Assembly: GCA_937899645.1 (NCBI GenBank)
Contig: CALCCD010000049.1
Coordinates: forward strand, 1-64,000
Length of the DNA stretch: 64,000 nt
Source of the DNA: an uncultured cyanobacterium
Lineage (GTDB): Bacteria > Cyanobacteriota > Cyanobacteriia > Cyanobacteriales > Geitlerinemataceae
Reading direction: 5' to 3'
Below are positions 1 through 8,403 of this stretch, in pieces (the stretch's first letter is position 1; every line of letters begins with the position of its first letter). The position numbers and the translations under genes were made by a program. Under the pieces are notes generated by a model. The model ran no database searches. It was not told the DNA's origin and saw nothing but the letters and a program-made list of their open reading frames with translations.

Positions 1-54
1 GAACCGCCCCTGCAACCAGCCCACAGGCACATACCCAACCTCCTCACCCCTCAC
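1..54 (-). CDS. hsdS: Type I restriction specificity subunit HsdS, N-terminus only (cut by window edge)
   Basis: Only the first 18 codons are visible, read leftwards from a GTG at 54-52. They translate to V/M-RGEEVGYVPVGWLQGRF. The pattern of acidic residues followed by a Y-x-P-x-G-W motif is typical of the start of HsdS target-recognition subunits, which choose the DNA site for the type I methylase and nuclease. The gene lies 27 bases downstream of the hsdM stop on the same strand, the usual hsdM-hsdS order. An in-frame stop at 69-67 leaves only the GTG or a TTG at 66-64 as starts. The assignment rests on this short motif plus context. Confidence 0.5.
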   Translation of the reverse strand, partial: MRGEEVGYVPVGWLQGRF

Positions 55-81
55 TATCCCCTGCAACTACTCCAACGCCCC

Positions 82-1875
82 CTATAACCCCTTTAGATCC
101 GCCGATCGCTCCCCATCCAACCCCATCTCATAACCCCGCACCACCCGATTGACCCCCTTCAACGCCCCACGCAACCCCGCAAAAAACGGCTCAAACCGCC
201 CCCAAAACTCCCGCTGCGCCCCATTGCGATCGTCCACCGACAACACACCCCGATCCAAATACGCCCCATACACCCCCTCCAACTCATCCAACCCCGACCA
301 CGCCGACCGCAACCCCGCGATCGCCCCCGCGCCCGACTCATCCAATAACCCCTCCGCCTGCGCCGCCACCGTATCCACCCGCGCCCGATTTTCCGCCAGC
401 GCCGCCATCCCCGCCGCCAAATAGCGATCGACCAACCCCACAAACTCCTCGCGCCGCCCCTTGTGCAACCGGCCGATCGTCGCGATATTTTCGATCTGCT
501 CCTCCGAAAACTTCCGGTGCGCCCGATCGATCTGCGTGAAAATATTGCGCGCATCGATGAACAGGATGCGATCGTCCGTCTTGCCCTTATCGAAAAACCA
601 CAGCGTCGCCGGAAGCGTCACCGTGTAGAACATATTCGACGGCAACGTCACCATCGCGTAAATCAGATTATTCTCGATTAACGTCCGACGAATCTCCGCC
701 TCCGAATGCCGCGCATCCGACGCCGAATTCGCCATCACCAACCCCGCACGACCCCCCGGATAGTTCCCATCCGGCTCCTTCAACGACGTGGCGAATAAAT
801 TGATCCAGAGATAATTCGCATTCGGAACCGTCTCTTTCGCGTCCTTCTCCTTGCCCTTCTTCGTCGTCTTCTTCGTCTTGCGCTGCGGCACACCGTAAGT
901 ATTGAACCGGCGATCGTTAACGACCCCATCTAGCGACACATCATCCACATTAAACGGCGGATTCGCCAGCACGTAATCAAACCGACCAAACGAATCAAAC
1001 ACATCCGCGTAATAGGTAATCGCCGGGGCAATCTCGCCGCGCAACCCGTTGACCGCCAGGTTCATTCGCGCCAGCTTCACCGTCTCGCCCTGCTTCTCCT
1101 GACCGTAAACATACAGACTCGTATCCTGCCCCGCCGCCCCTAGCTCCGCCCGCCGCTTGGCGATGAAATCCGCCGACTGTACGAACATTCCCCCCGACCC
1201 GCAGGCCGGATCGAACACCGTCCCGCCGTGGGGCTCGATGATTTCCACCATCAACCGCACCACCGATCGCGGCGTGAAAAACTCCCCCCCGCCCTGACCT
1301 TCCGCCAGCGCAAACTTACCCAGGAAATACTCGTAAATCTGGCCGAACACATCCCCCGTCGCCTCGTCCGGGATGTTGTCGAACTTCCGCAACAGCTCAA
1401 TCAGAATGTATTTCTTGTCGATTGAGTGGCCGCCTTCATCGTTCCCAAAATGGCGTTTGTACTCTTCTCTCGGTAACACCTCTTCGAGTTCGGGTTTGTA
1501 CTGCTCGATCGCCTCCATTGCCTTTTCGATCGCTCCGGCAATGTCCGCACTTTCCGGCAAATCCAGCAAATACTGATAGCGGGCACGATCGGGCAGATAG
1601 AACCCACACTTGGCGATCGCGATCTCCTCGATCGGCTTTTCCAGCCAGCCGCCCTTCAGCTTCTCGAACTCCGCGTTAATCTCGTCCTCATGGCGGCGAT
1701 AGTTGATATCCGCAAACTTAAGGAAAATCAGCCCCAGTACCGGCGTTCCGTACTCCGACGCCTTCAGATCCGAGTTTGCGCGGAGACTGTCCGCCGCCGA
1801 CCAAAGATCCTGTTCGAGTTGCTTGAGTTGTTCTGCGTTCAATTCTCTTACGGTAGATAAATCTAACGGCTGCAT
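82..1875 (-). CDS. hsdM: Type I restriction-modification system N6-adenine methyltransferase HsdM
   Basis: This 597-residue protein is the modification subunit of a type I restriction-modification system, which uses S-adenosylmethionine to methylate adenine in the site chosen by HsdS. An HsdM N-terminal helical domain (about residues 15-165) precedes the methylase fold. Motif I DPACGSGG is at 222-229 and the catalytic NPPF at 305-308. It is longer than usual because of a lysine-rich insert at about 331-349. The ATG at 1875 faces hisA across 78 bases. No hsdR is visible; it may lie left of the window. The last 150 or so codons are strongly G-rich on the coding strand, with Leu mostly TTG, unlike most neighbours, which would fit transfer or local mutation bias. 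Confidence 0.93.
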   Translation of the reverse strand: MQPLDLSTVRELNAEQLKQLEQDLWSAADSLRANSDLKASEYGTPVLGLIFLKFADINYRRHEDEINAEFEKLKGGWLEKPIEEIAIAKCGFYLPDRARYQYLLDLPESADIAGAIEKAMEAIEQYKPELEEVLPREEYKRHFGNDEGGHSIDKKYILIELLRKFDNIPDEATGDVFGQIYEYFLGKFALAEGQGGGEFFTPRSVVRLMVEIIEPHGGTVFDPACGSGGMFVQSADFIAKRRAELGAAGQDTSLYVYGQEKQGETVKLARMNLAVNGLRGEIAPAITYYADVFDSFGRFDYVLANPPFNVDDVSLDGVVNDRRFNTYGVPQRKTKKTTKKGKEKDAKETVPNANYLWINLFATSLKEPDGNYPGGRAGLVMANSASDARHSEAEIRRTLIENNLIYAMVTLPSNMFYTVTLPATLWFFDKGKTDDRILFIDARNIFTQIDRAHRKFSEEQIENIATIGRLHKGRREEFVGLVDRYLAAGMAALAENRARVDTVAAQAEGLLDESGAGAIAGLRSAWSGLDELEGVYGAYLDRGVLSVDDRNGAQREFWGRFEPFFAGLRGALKGVNRVVRGYEMGLDGERSADLKGL

Positions 1876-1953
1876 GTGGCGTGATTTCTACCGTATCAAG
1901 TTCGACGCCAGCCGATATACTCGATCGCCTAAGGTTTGTCTCTTGCTGAAACT

Positions 1954-2727
1954 ATGAACGTCATCCCCGCGATCGATCTGCTCGGTGGCCGCTGCGTCCG
2001 CCTGTACCAGGGCGACTACGACAAGTCGGAAACCTTCGGCGAAGATCCCGTGGCGATGGCGCAGCAGTGGGCGGCGGCGGGCGCGCAGCGGCTGCACCTG
2101 GTCGATCTCGACGGCGCGAAGGAGGGTAAGCCCACGAACCGCGAAGCGATCGCGGCGATTGCTTCCGCGCTCGATATCCCCATCGAGCTGGGCGGTGGCC
2201 TGCGATCGCGCGACGATGTGGCAGCACTATTCGAGACCGGCGTGCAGTACGCGATCCTCGGCACGGTGGCCGTCGAGCAGCCGGAACTGGTCGAGCAGCT
2301 CTGTGAAGAATTCCCCGGACGCATCATCGTCGGTATCGATGCCCGCAATGGCAAGGTCGCCACGCGCGGCTGGCTGGAGACCTCCGAGGTGATGGCGACC
2401 GAGCTGGCGCAGCGGATGGCGGGCTACGGCGCGGCGGAGATTATCTACACCGACATCCAGCGCGACGGCACGATGTCCGGGCCGAATCGCGAGGCGCTGC
2501 GGGAGCTGGCGCAGGCGATCGACGTGCCGGTGGTGGCATCGGGTGGCGTTAGCTCGGTGTCCGATCTGTTGGGATTGATTGCACTGGAGCAGTATGGCGT
2601 GACGGGCGCGATCGTCGGGCGGGCGATCTACACCGGCGATATCGACCTGGCCGAAGCAATTCGCGCCGTCGGTAACGGTCGCATTCAGGACGTGCCGCCA
2701 GATCTCGGGTCATCGGCGCTGGCGTAG
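1954..2727 (+). CDS. hisA: Phosphoribosylformimino-5-aminoimidazole carboxamide ribotide isomerase
   Basis: HisA opens the ribose ring of ProFAR to PRFAR in histidine biosynthesis, in the cytoplasm. The protein is a 257-residue (beta/alpha)8 barrel of normal length. It begins [12 protein letters not shown] with the catalytic Asp in IPAID, carries the second catalytic Asp in the [11 protein letters not shown] segment, and has the phosphate-binding VVASGGVSS and [10 protein letters not shown] loops. The ATG at 1954 is preferred over an upstream in-frame start at 1936 because it matches the family's usual N-terminus. It is divergent from hsdM and convergent with the tRNA nucleotidyltransferase gene; no other his genes are nearby, as is common in cyanobacteria. 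Confidence 0.95.
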   Translation: MNVIPAIDLLGGRCVRLYQGDYDKSETFGEDPVAMAQQWAAAGAQRLHLVDLDGAKEGKPTNREAIAAIASALDIPIELGGGLRSRDDVAALFETGVQYAILGTVAVEQPELVEQLCEEFPGRIIVGIDARNGKVATRGWLETSEVMATELAQRMAGYGAAEIIYTDIQRDGTMSGPNREALRELAQAIDVPVVASGGVSSVSDLLGLIALEQYGVTGAIVGRAIYTGDIDLAEAIRAVGNGRIQDVPPDLGSSALA

Positions 2728-2835
2728 CAACAGCGAACGAAAAATTCAGACGAAAAATCAGAAATCTACGATGCGGGCAATTTCCGCTCGTCCGGATCTC
2801 GTATTGCCGCCGTGCGCTTGGGGGATTTGCAAACC

Positions 2836-4152
2836 TCAGCGCACGGCGTCGCCGTACAAGGTCTGTGCCAGCTCGATCGCCGCATCTTGCGTCTCGACTT
2901 TGCCTTCTGCTCGCGCGATCGCCAGTTCGGTCAGCAGCTCGCCGACGATCGGGCCGCGCGGTAGGCTTAGCGCCTCGACGAGCTTTTGTCCGTTGACGAA
3001 CGGGGTCGGGTGGGCGATGTCGTGATTGGGGGTGCGGTACATCTCCAGCAGCGGCGCGATCGCGTCGTCGTCGATGCCCTGCGCAATCGCCCAGACGTAC
3101 CAGGCGAGAAACGTTTCGCCCAGATGCTTAAACCAGAAAAACAGCTCGCGCACTGTTAGCGATCGTACGCTGTCGGCGTCGGGAGTGGCTGAGGTCGCTT
3201 GGCGCAAATCGAGCACGGAGCGCCACTCCAGCTTGGAATATTTCAGCGCCTTGAGTTCGCGCTCGACGGTGTCGCGATCGCCATCGACGATCGAGGCGAG
3301 TTTCGCGATCGTCAGCGGTGTTGTTTCCAGAGTAGATCGAAGAGAAGTCGCGATCGAAGTGTAGAGCTGCGGATCGCGGTTTCGGATGGAGGTGGCCGCG
3401 CGATCGAGGTTAACGAGCCGCGCGGCGCGCTCTGCCGTGGCGCTGGGCAGGTGCTGGCCGAGCAGTCCGTCGGCGATCGCGCGCCGGAGCCAGTGCGTGC
3501 CGTTGGGTGTTGCGAGCAGGTAGCCCAGTTCGGTGCAAATCCGCTCGGCGGCCACGCGCGAGAGTTCCGGTGCGAGCTGGCGAATCGTGGCGCGGGTTTC
3601 GGCGTCGATCTCGAAGCCGAGCTGGGCCGCCTGACGGTAGGCGCGCAGCAGGCGCAGCGGGTCGTCGTGGAGGTTGTCTGCCGAGACCATCCGCAGGTGA
3701 CGGCGCTCCAGGTCGCGGCGACCGTCTAGCGGATCGATAAAACGCTCGGCGCGCGGGTCGTAGGCGATCGCGTTGACGGTGAAGTCACGCCGGTGCAGGT
3801 CGGCTTCGAGACTCATGCCTTCCTGCATAGCGAAATCGACGGTGGCGGAGGGGAAGACGACGCGGGCGATTTCGCGGGCTTTGTCGAGAACGACGAAACC
3901 GGCCTCGTGGCAGACCGAGACTTCGCGGGCGATATCGATCGCGCGGGCGGGCAGCACGAAGTCGAGATCGAGCCGTTCGACGCGACGCTCGAGTAAGGCG
4001 TCACGCACGGCTCCGCCGACTAGGCAGGCATTGCCGGGAAGTTCTTCAAGGGCAAACGGCCAGTTTTCAGGCGAGAGCGGTGAGGTAGCGAAACGTTTCA
4101 AAGCCGAATGTAGTGCGATGTAATTCGTGGATAGATCGAGCGATTTCGACAA
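2836..4152 (-). CDS. CCA tRNA nucleotidyltransferase / poly(A) polymerase family protein
   Basis: This 438-residue class II nucleotidyltransferase adds C and/or A to tRNA 3' ends. The head domain has the LVGGAVRDALL motif, the metal-binding LDLDFVLP segment, the RRDFTVNAIAYDP motif and the following FIDPLDGRRDLERRHLRMV stretch. The neck has DPLRLLRAYRQAAQLGFEID. A helical C-terminal body follows. Cyanobacteria may have either a full CCA-adding enzyme or split CC- and A-adding enzymes; the sequence alone does not decide which this is, so I give no gene symbol. It converges with hisA and is divergent from ycf34, with 62 bases between starts. Confidence 0.88.
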   Translation of the reverse strand: MSKSLDLSTNYIALHSALKRFATSPLSPENWPFALEELPGNACLVGGAVRDALLERRVERLDLDFVLPARAIDIAREVSVCHEAGFVVLDKAREIARVVFPSATVDFAMQEGMSLEADLHRRDFTVNAIAYDPRAERFIDPLDGRRDLERRHLRMVSADNLHDDPLRLLRAYRQAAQLGFEIDAETRATIRQLAPELSRVAAERICTELGYLLATPNGTHWLRRAIADGLLGQHLPSATAERAARLVNLDRAATSIRNRDPQLYTSIATSLRSTLETTPLTIAKLASIVDGDRDTVERELKALKYSKLEWRSVLDLRQATSATPDADSVRSLTVRELFFWFKHLGETFLAWYVWAIAQGIDDDAIAPLLEMYRTPNHDIAHPTPFVNGQKLVEALSLPRGPIVGELLTELAIARAEGKVETQDAAIELAQTLYGDAVR

Positions 4153-4214
4153 TCTGCGATCGAGGTGATTAGGATAGGAAGAAATCGAGCCTAACGTTTA
4201 TATCACGGGAACCT

Positions 4215-4463
4215 ATGTGTATCTGTGTGAACTGCCGCTACGTCGATCGCTGTACGACTTATCACGCTGTGGAGCATCAGCACGGCCAGCCGCACCTGAC
4301 GAACTGTCCGACGTTCGAGGCCACCGAACCGACGATCGAAGTGAATATCCGTACCCACTCGGAAGAGATCGAAATGGAGTGGGACGTGGTCGGCTGCGCC
4401 AGCTTCGTGGAAGAGTCGGGCAAGTGGTCGAAGCTTCGACCGGGTGAGCTGGTGCCGACCTAG
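4215..4463 (+). CDS. ycf34: Ycf34 family protein
   Basis: A complete 82-residue Ycf34 protein, found in cyanobacteria and some plastid genomes. The N-terminus MCICVNCRYVDRC holds four cysteines at positions 2, 4, 7 and 13, followed by the conserved TYHAVEHQHGQPHLTNCP segment. Ycf34 of Synechocystis has been reported to bind an iron-sulfur cluster and to affect photosynthetic electron transport; that is family knowledge, not visible here. The ATG at 4215 gives the canonical start. It is a single gene, divergent from the tRNA nucleotidyltransferase and convergent with ktrA; a palindromic repeat lies between ycf34 and ktrA. Confidence 0.93.
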   Translation: MCICVNCRYVDRCTTYHAVEHQHGQPHLTNCPTFEATEPTIEVNIRTHSEEIEMEWDVVGCASFVEESGKWSKLRPGELVPT

Positions 4464-4492
4464 AGCACACCAACAAAATAAACATCCAGTTT

Positions 4493-4575
4493 GTAGGGTA
4501 GGGGCCACGCGGCAGTGCGCCCGCGATATCATCCGCTCGACATCGACACCCGGACGCATTGCCATGCGTCCCTAC
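4493..4575. repeat. Palindromic intergenic repeat bounded by GTAGGG/CCCTAC
   Basis: The outer arms GTAGGG (4493-4498) and CCCTAC (4570-4575) enclose a perfect 8-bp hairpin, GGACGCAT at 4552-4559 and ATGCGTCC at 4564-4571 with a four-base loop. It sits between two convergent genes, where it could also terminate transcription. A related TTTGTAGGGACG start occurs at 47807-47818. Confidence 0.5.
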
Positions 4576-4605
4576 GACCGAATTAGCTGCTTATTTCCAA
4601 GGGCG

Positions 4606-5313
4606 CTAACAGTTTGTAAATCGATCGATATCTTCGTTGGAACCAAGGATTACCATCAGCTCACCGGCGTGGAGCTGGTGCAGCGGGTCGGGGTTGATAT
4701 CGAACTTGGTCTCGTCGTCGCCGACGGCTAGAACGCTGATGCGGTACTGCTGGCGAATATTCGAGCCGACGAGGGTTTTGCCTGCGAAGCGCTCGGGAAC
4801 GATCGTCTCGACGATGCTGTGTTCGGGGTCGAGCTCGAAGCGATCGAGGATACGCGGGCGGGTGAGCGATCGCGCCAGTTCGCAGCCCATCTCGCGCTCG
4901 GGAAAGACGACGCGATCGGCTCCGACTTTTTTCAGCAATTTGACGTGAGTGGCCGACGAGGCTTTGGCGACCACTTGGGAGACGCCGCCCTCTTTGAGAT
5001 TGAGGGTGGTGACAATGCTTTCGGCCAGGTAGTTGCCGATCGCGACGATCGCCGTATCGAATTCAAAAACGCCCGCCTCTTTCAGCGCAGAGGGCTCGGT
5101 GCTGTCGAGGCGGACGGCGTGATCGGCAACGCGATCGGCGATCGCCCGGTCGACGAGCTTTTCGTCGCGGTCGATCGCCAGCACCTCGTAGCGCAGCCCG
5201 TGCAGTGTCGAACAGACTGCCCGACCGAACCGCCCGAGACCGATGACGACGAACTGTTGGTTGACCGTCGCGTCCTGCGACGAGCGAAAAAGATTCAGCG
5301 ATCCGATGTTCAT
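4606..5313 (-). CDS. ktrA: Potassium uptake regulatory subunit KtrA (RCK domain)
   Basis: A 235-residue cytoplasmic gating subunit of a Ktr potassium transporter. The RCK_N Rossmann domain starts at VIGLGRFGRAVCSTL, the nucleotide-binding G-x-G-x-x-G loop, continues through the acidic AIDRDEKLV strand end, and is followed by an RCK_C domain (about residues 150-230). It lies 40 bases downstream of ktrB on the same strand, so the two are probably co-transcribed and form the channel and its regulatory ring. By analogy with Synechocystis, the system would take up K+ under osmotic stress with Na+ dependence; that is inference from the family. Confidence 0.92.
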   Translation of the reverse strand: MNIGSLNLFRSSQDATVNQQFVVIGLGRFGRAVCSTLHGLRYEVLAIDRDEKLVDRAIADRVADHAVRLDSTEPSALKEAGVFEFDTAIVAIGNYLAESIVTTLNLKEGGVSQVVAKASSATHVKLLKKVGADRVVFPEREMGCELARSLTRPRILDRFELDPEHSIVETIVPERFAGKTLVGSNIRQQYRISVLAVGDDETKFDINPDPLHQLHAGELMVILGSNEDIDRFTNC

Positions 5314-5353
5314 GTGTTCGTGGGCAAGCTGGAAGTCGGGCGTGGGGCGCGGG

Positions 5354-6685
5354 CTACCCGACGAGCAGGTCTTCCTCGGGATAATCGACCGTACTCGGGC
5401 AAGGATCGCCGAGCATCGCCTCCATTAGTAAAAGTACCCCGACCCGACCCACGTACATCAAACAGATCAGCACTACCTTCCCAAAAGTCGAGAGCTTGGC
5501 GGTGATGCCCATCGACAGCCCCACCGTCGCAAAGGCCGAGACCGACTCGAAAAATACTTCGACGAAAGACAGATCCGGATCGGAAATCGCGATCGCCACG
5601 ACGGCCACGATAACGGTCGTCAGCGAGCCCATCACCACGGCAAACGCCTTCATCAGCATTTCCTTAGGAACCTGACGCCGATACAAAATCACGTCGTCGC
5701 CGCCACGCAAGACGGTGTGGGTGCAGTTGGCCAGGATTCGCAGCGTCGTGGTTTTGAGGCCGCCACCGGTACTACCGGGGCTCGCGCCGACAAACATCAG
5801 CGCGATCGTCAGAAACAGCCCCGCCGTGCTCATCGCGCCGATTTCCATCGAATTAAAGCCCGCCGTCCGGGTCGTCACGGACTGGAACAGTGCCAGCCAG
5901 AGTCGATCGCCTGTGCTTTCGCCAGTCATCGCGCCGGTGTGCAGCTCGGTGCCATAGAACCCGAGAAAGCCGATCGCCAGCAGAAAAGCCGTGGTGCTGG
6001 TGACGGTCTTAAAGTGCATGGAAAACCGGAAGCGGCTGACGTTGGGGTTTACCCAGTCGCGCAGCCATAGGAAGCCCTCCATAATCGCCTGGTAGCCGAT
6101 GCCACCAAAAAAAATCAGTGCCGAGATCGTCAAGACGATCGGCGGCGAGACGGCGTAGCCCACCAGGCTGTCGGGAAATAGACTGAATCCGGCATTATTA
6201 AAAGCGCTAACACTATGGAAAAGCGCCTGCCAGAGCCCCTGGCCCCAGCCGAACTCCGGTACGAACTTCGCCATCAACAGAAACGTCCCAGTGAGCTCGA
6301 AAATTAGCGTTAGGGCGATCGTCGAGGTGACGAGCTGCGAGACGCTGGAGAGCCCGGCAGCGTCGAGGGACTCCTGAACGGCGACGCGGTGGCGCAGGCG
6401 CGATCGCTTGCCCAGCAGCAGCAGCAGAAACGTCGTCGCGGTCATATATCCCAAACCGCCGATCTGGATCGTCAGCAGCAGCACGGCCTGCCCGAATCCG
6501 GAAAAATACGTGCCGGTATCGACGATCGCGAGGCCGGTGACACAGGTGGCGGAGGTGGCGGTAAACAGCGACACTAGCGGGCTACCCCAGCTACCGTCGG
6601 CGATCGACCAAGGCAGCATCAGCAGCAGAGCACTGATGGCGATCGTTCCGAGAAAACCCAGGCAAATAGTACGAGCAACGGTCAT
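5354..6685 (-). CDS. ktrB: Ktr/Trk potassium transporter membrane subunit KtrB
   Basis: A 443-residue integral membrane K+ channel-like subunit. Four pseudo-repeated pore loops are visible, each with its filter glycine: SATCVTGLAIVDTG, SAFNNAGFSL, TTRTAGFNSM and SAFATVGLSMG. Multiple hydrophobic segments surround these loops. The length is normal for KtrB/NtpJ. It is the first gene of a ktrB-ktrA pair. The ATG at 6685 is divergent from clpS, so the roughly 165-base gap must hold promoters for both. Confidence 0.93.
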   Translation of the reverse strand: MTVARTICLGFLGTIAISALLLMLPWSIADGSWGSPLVSLFTATSATCVTGLAIVDTGTYFSGFGQAVLLLTIQIGGLGYMTATTFLLLLLGKRSRLRHRVAVQESLDAAGLSSVSQLVTSTIALTLIFELTGTFLLMAKFVPEFGWGQGLWQALFHSVSAFNNAGFSLFPDSLVGYAVSPPIVLTISALIFFGGIGYQAIMEGFLWLRDWVNPNVSRFRFSMHFKTVTSTTAFLLAIGFLGFYGTELHTGAMTGESTGDRLWLALFQSVTTRTAGFNSMEIGAMSTAGLFLTIALMFVGASPGSTGGGLKTTTLRILANCTHTVLRGGDDVILYRRQVPKEMLMKAFAVVMGSLTTVIVAVVAIAISDPDLSFVEVFFESVSAFATVGLSMGITAKLSTFGKVVLICLMYVGRVGVLLLMEAMLGDPCPSTVDYPEEDLLVG

Positions 6686-6851
6686 AGGACGGTCGTGGGG
6701 CGAGGAAAAAAAGTCGCGCTCGATGGGCGATCGTTAAAGCTTGTTAAGCCGCGATCGGCGTTCGGAGCGTTTGCCGCGCGCCTTCGTGACAGATGCGAGC
6801 AAGCCGACTACATTAAAGAACTGTAAACCCTTGAAGTTTTCTGATGTAGTC

Positions 6852-7133
6852 GTGGCAGTCGAAACGATTAAGAAGCGATCGACCGTTCGCAAACACGCTC
6901 CTCAATATAAGGTCTTGCTCCATAACGACGATTTCAATTCGATGGAGCACGTTGTCGAGACCCTGACGCAGACCATTCCCGACCTCAGCCAGCCTCAGGC
7001 CGTCAGCATCATGATGGAGGCTCACACAAACGGGCTGGCGCTGGTGATCACCTGCGCGATGGAACATGCGGAATTTTACTGCGAAACCCTGCGCGGTCAC
7101 GGCCTGACCAGCACGATCGAGCCGGACGAATAG
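6852..7133 (+). CDS. clpS: ATP-dependent Clp protease adaptor ClpS
   Basis: A 93-residue adaptor that delivers N-degron substrates to ClpC/ClpP. The core KVLLHNDDFNSMEHVV, the QAVSIMMEAHTNG helix and the CAMEHAEFYCETLRGHGL segment are standard ClpS. I choose the GTG at 6852 (V/M-AVETIKKRSTVRK), since it reproduces the usual cyanobacterial N-terminus; the reading frame stays open upstream to 6741 but that extension looks unlike the family. No good ribosome-binding site is visible. It is followed by a strong terminator. Confidence 0.93.
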   Translation: MAVETIKKRSTVRKHAPQYKVLLHNDDFNSMEHVVETLTQTIPDLSQPQAVSIMMEAHTNGLALVITCAMEHAEFYCETLRGHGLTSTIEPDE

Positions 7134-7167
7134 CCCCCCACTCGACCCGTCCACTCGACTCGAGCTT

Positions 7168-7206
7168 GCTAGCACGAGCGCAACACGGCGCTCGTGCTAG
7201 CTTTTT
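7168..7206 (+). terminator. Rho-independent terminator after clpS
   Basis: A perfect 13-bp stem, GCTAGCACGAGCG (7168-7180) and its complement (7189-7201), with an 8-base loop, runs directly into TTTTT (7202-7206). It ends clpS transcription 35 bases after the stop codon. Confidence 0.92.
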
Positions 7207-7235
7207 GGGACGCTGTTTCGCAACGGGTCATTTCC

Positions 7236-8096
7236 ATGCCCTCTAAGCCCCCAGAGGCTTTGCTCGCCCGGCTGCCCGCGATCGCGCGTATTGCCGCAAT
7301 GGCGATCGCGCTGGTGCTGGTGTGGCTGCCATTTGCCGTACCGATTTATCGCTGGGTCGAAGATCCGGGTGCGGTGTCGATCGCCTCGATGACAATCCTC
7401 TACGCCGAGTTTGTGATGCTGTCCTGGTTTTGGGGGCGGCGCGTGTGGGGCGAGGCCAGGCCGTTTCGGCGCTACGGCGTCGTCTGGAGCGGGCAAAGCG
7501 CGATCGAGCTGGTTCGAGGTCTCGGACTGGGCTGGGCGATCGTGATTTTCGTTTTTAGCGTGCAGACCGCTTTGGGCTGGGTGGCGTGGCCGGGGTTGGC
7601 CGACGCTAGTCTCGATCGACTGTTGGGCCTGCTGCTCGAAGGGGGCGCGCTGGCGATCGCGGTCGGCTGCGCGGAAGAATTCTTGTTTCGCGGCTGGATG
7701 TGGGACGAGCTTCGCCGCGACTACCGCAGCGCGATTGCCTTGCCGTTGAATGCGGGCATCTTTGCCGCGCTGCACTATATCCGCCCGCTCGAGCGAATCC
7801 TGGCGACGCTGCCGCAGTTTTTTGGGTTGTTCGTGCTCGGGTTGCTGCTGGGCTGGATGAAAGAGATCGGGCGCGATCGACTGGGTGGCGCGATCGGGCT
7901 CCACAGTGGTTTGGTCTGGGCCTACTATCTGGTTTCGGCGGGCAGCCTGGTGCGCTACACCGGCGCGGTTCCCGAATGGCTGACGGGCCTCGACGGCAAT
8001 CCGCTGGCGGGGCTGCTCGGGCTGTCGGTGCTGGGTGCGGTGGGCGTGGTGCTCGCGCAGCGGGCGCGATCGGTGGCGATGTCATCGAACCTCTAG
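7236..8096 (+). CDS. CPBP family intramembrane glutamic endopeptidase
   Basis: A 286-residue polytopic membrane protein of the CPBP (CAAX protease and bacteriocin-processing) family. The diagnostic motif EEFLFRGWMWDEL supplies the paired Glu and the Arg; downstream catalytic histidines are in NAGIFAALHYI and IGLHSGLVWAYY. The ATG at 7236 is preferred because a start at 7194 would lie inside the clpS terminator. The substrate is unknown. The stop codon TAG (8094-8096) lies within a CTAG tetranucleotide that flanks a small inverted-repeat element, so the present 3' end may have been set by that insertion. Confidence 0.9.
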   Translation: MPSKPPEALLARLPAIARIAAMAIALVLVWLPFAVPIYRWVEDPGAVSIASMTILYAEFVMLSWFWGRRVWGEARPFRRYGVVWSGQSAIELVRGLGLGWAIVIFVFSVQTALGWVAWPGLADASLDRLLGLLLEGGALAIAVGCAEEFLFRGWMWDELRRDYRSAIALPLNAGIFAALHYIRPLERILATLPQFFGLFVLGLLLGWMKEIGRDRLGGAIGLHSGLVWAYYLVSAGSLVRYTGAVPEWLTGLDGNPLAGLLGLSVLGAVGVVLAQRARSVAMSSNL

Positions 8097-8223
8097 AGGG
8101 TGTCATCAATTAGCGTCCAACCCTTTGCGGGAAAAGCAGTTGAGCGCCCGACCCAAAAATAAAACTAGGGGCTGGAACTCTCGCTGTGTAAGGACTGCAA
8201 ATTTAATTGATGACAGCCCCTAG
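8093..8223. mobile_element. Miniature inverted-repeat element (MITE-like), about 131 bp including CTAG flanks
   Basis: Terminal inverted repeats AGGGTGTCATCAATTA (8097-8112) and the complement of TAATTGATGACAGCCC (8204-8219) match at 14 of 16 positions. Each end is bordered by CTAG (8093-8096 and 8220-8223), which fits a 4-bp target duplication. There is no coding capacity. The CTAG target and end sequence suggest mobilisation by an IS5-like (IS427-type) transposase, an inference. A degenerate relative lies at 9375-9490. Confidence 0.7.
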
Positions 8224-8251
8224 AGAAACGGCGATCGCCCTTTGCCTTAAA

Positions 8252-8294
8252 CGGCCCAACCGCCCCAATCCGCCCCAATTCGCCCCAATCCGCC
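8252..8294. repeat. Short tandem repeat of CGCCCCAATC
   Basis: Three adjacent 10-base units (CGCCCCAATC, CGCCCCAATT, CGCCCCAATC at 8261-8290) with partial units on both sides (CGGCCCAAC before, CGCCGG after). It lies in the gap before the uracil-DNA glycosylase gene. No function is apparent. Confidence 0.6.
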
Positions 8295-8403
8295 GGAGCG
8301 TATGGGATGTATGGGACGATAAATCCCCCAGCCTGCTTCGTTTAACGACCTAGCAGTGACGCTGCGGCTTTACATCCGGCTTTTCCGCTCCCGCTCCTCA
8401 ATC

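Noticed and set aside
8252-8294. Possible CRISPR-like array in the CGCCCCAATC repeats
   Set aside because: The units are adjacent, 10 bases long and without spacers; it is a simple tandem repeat.
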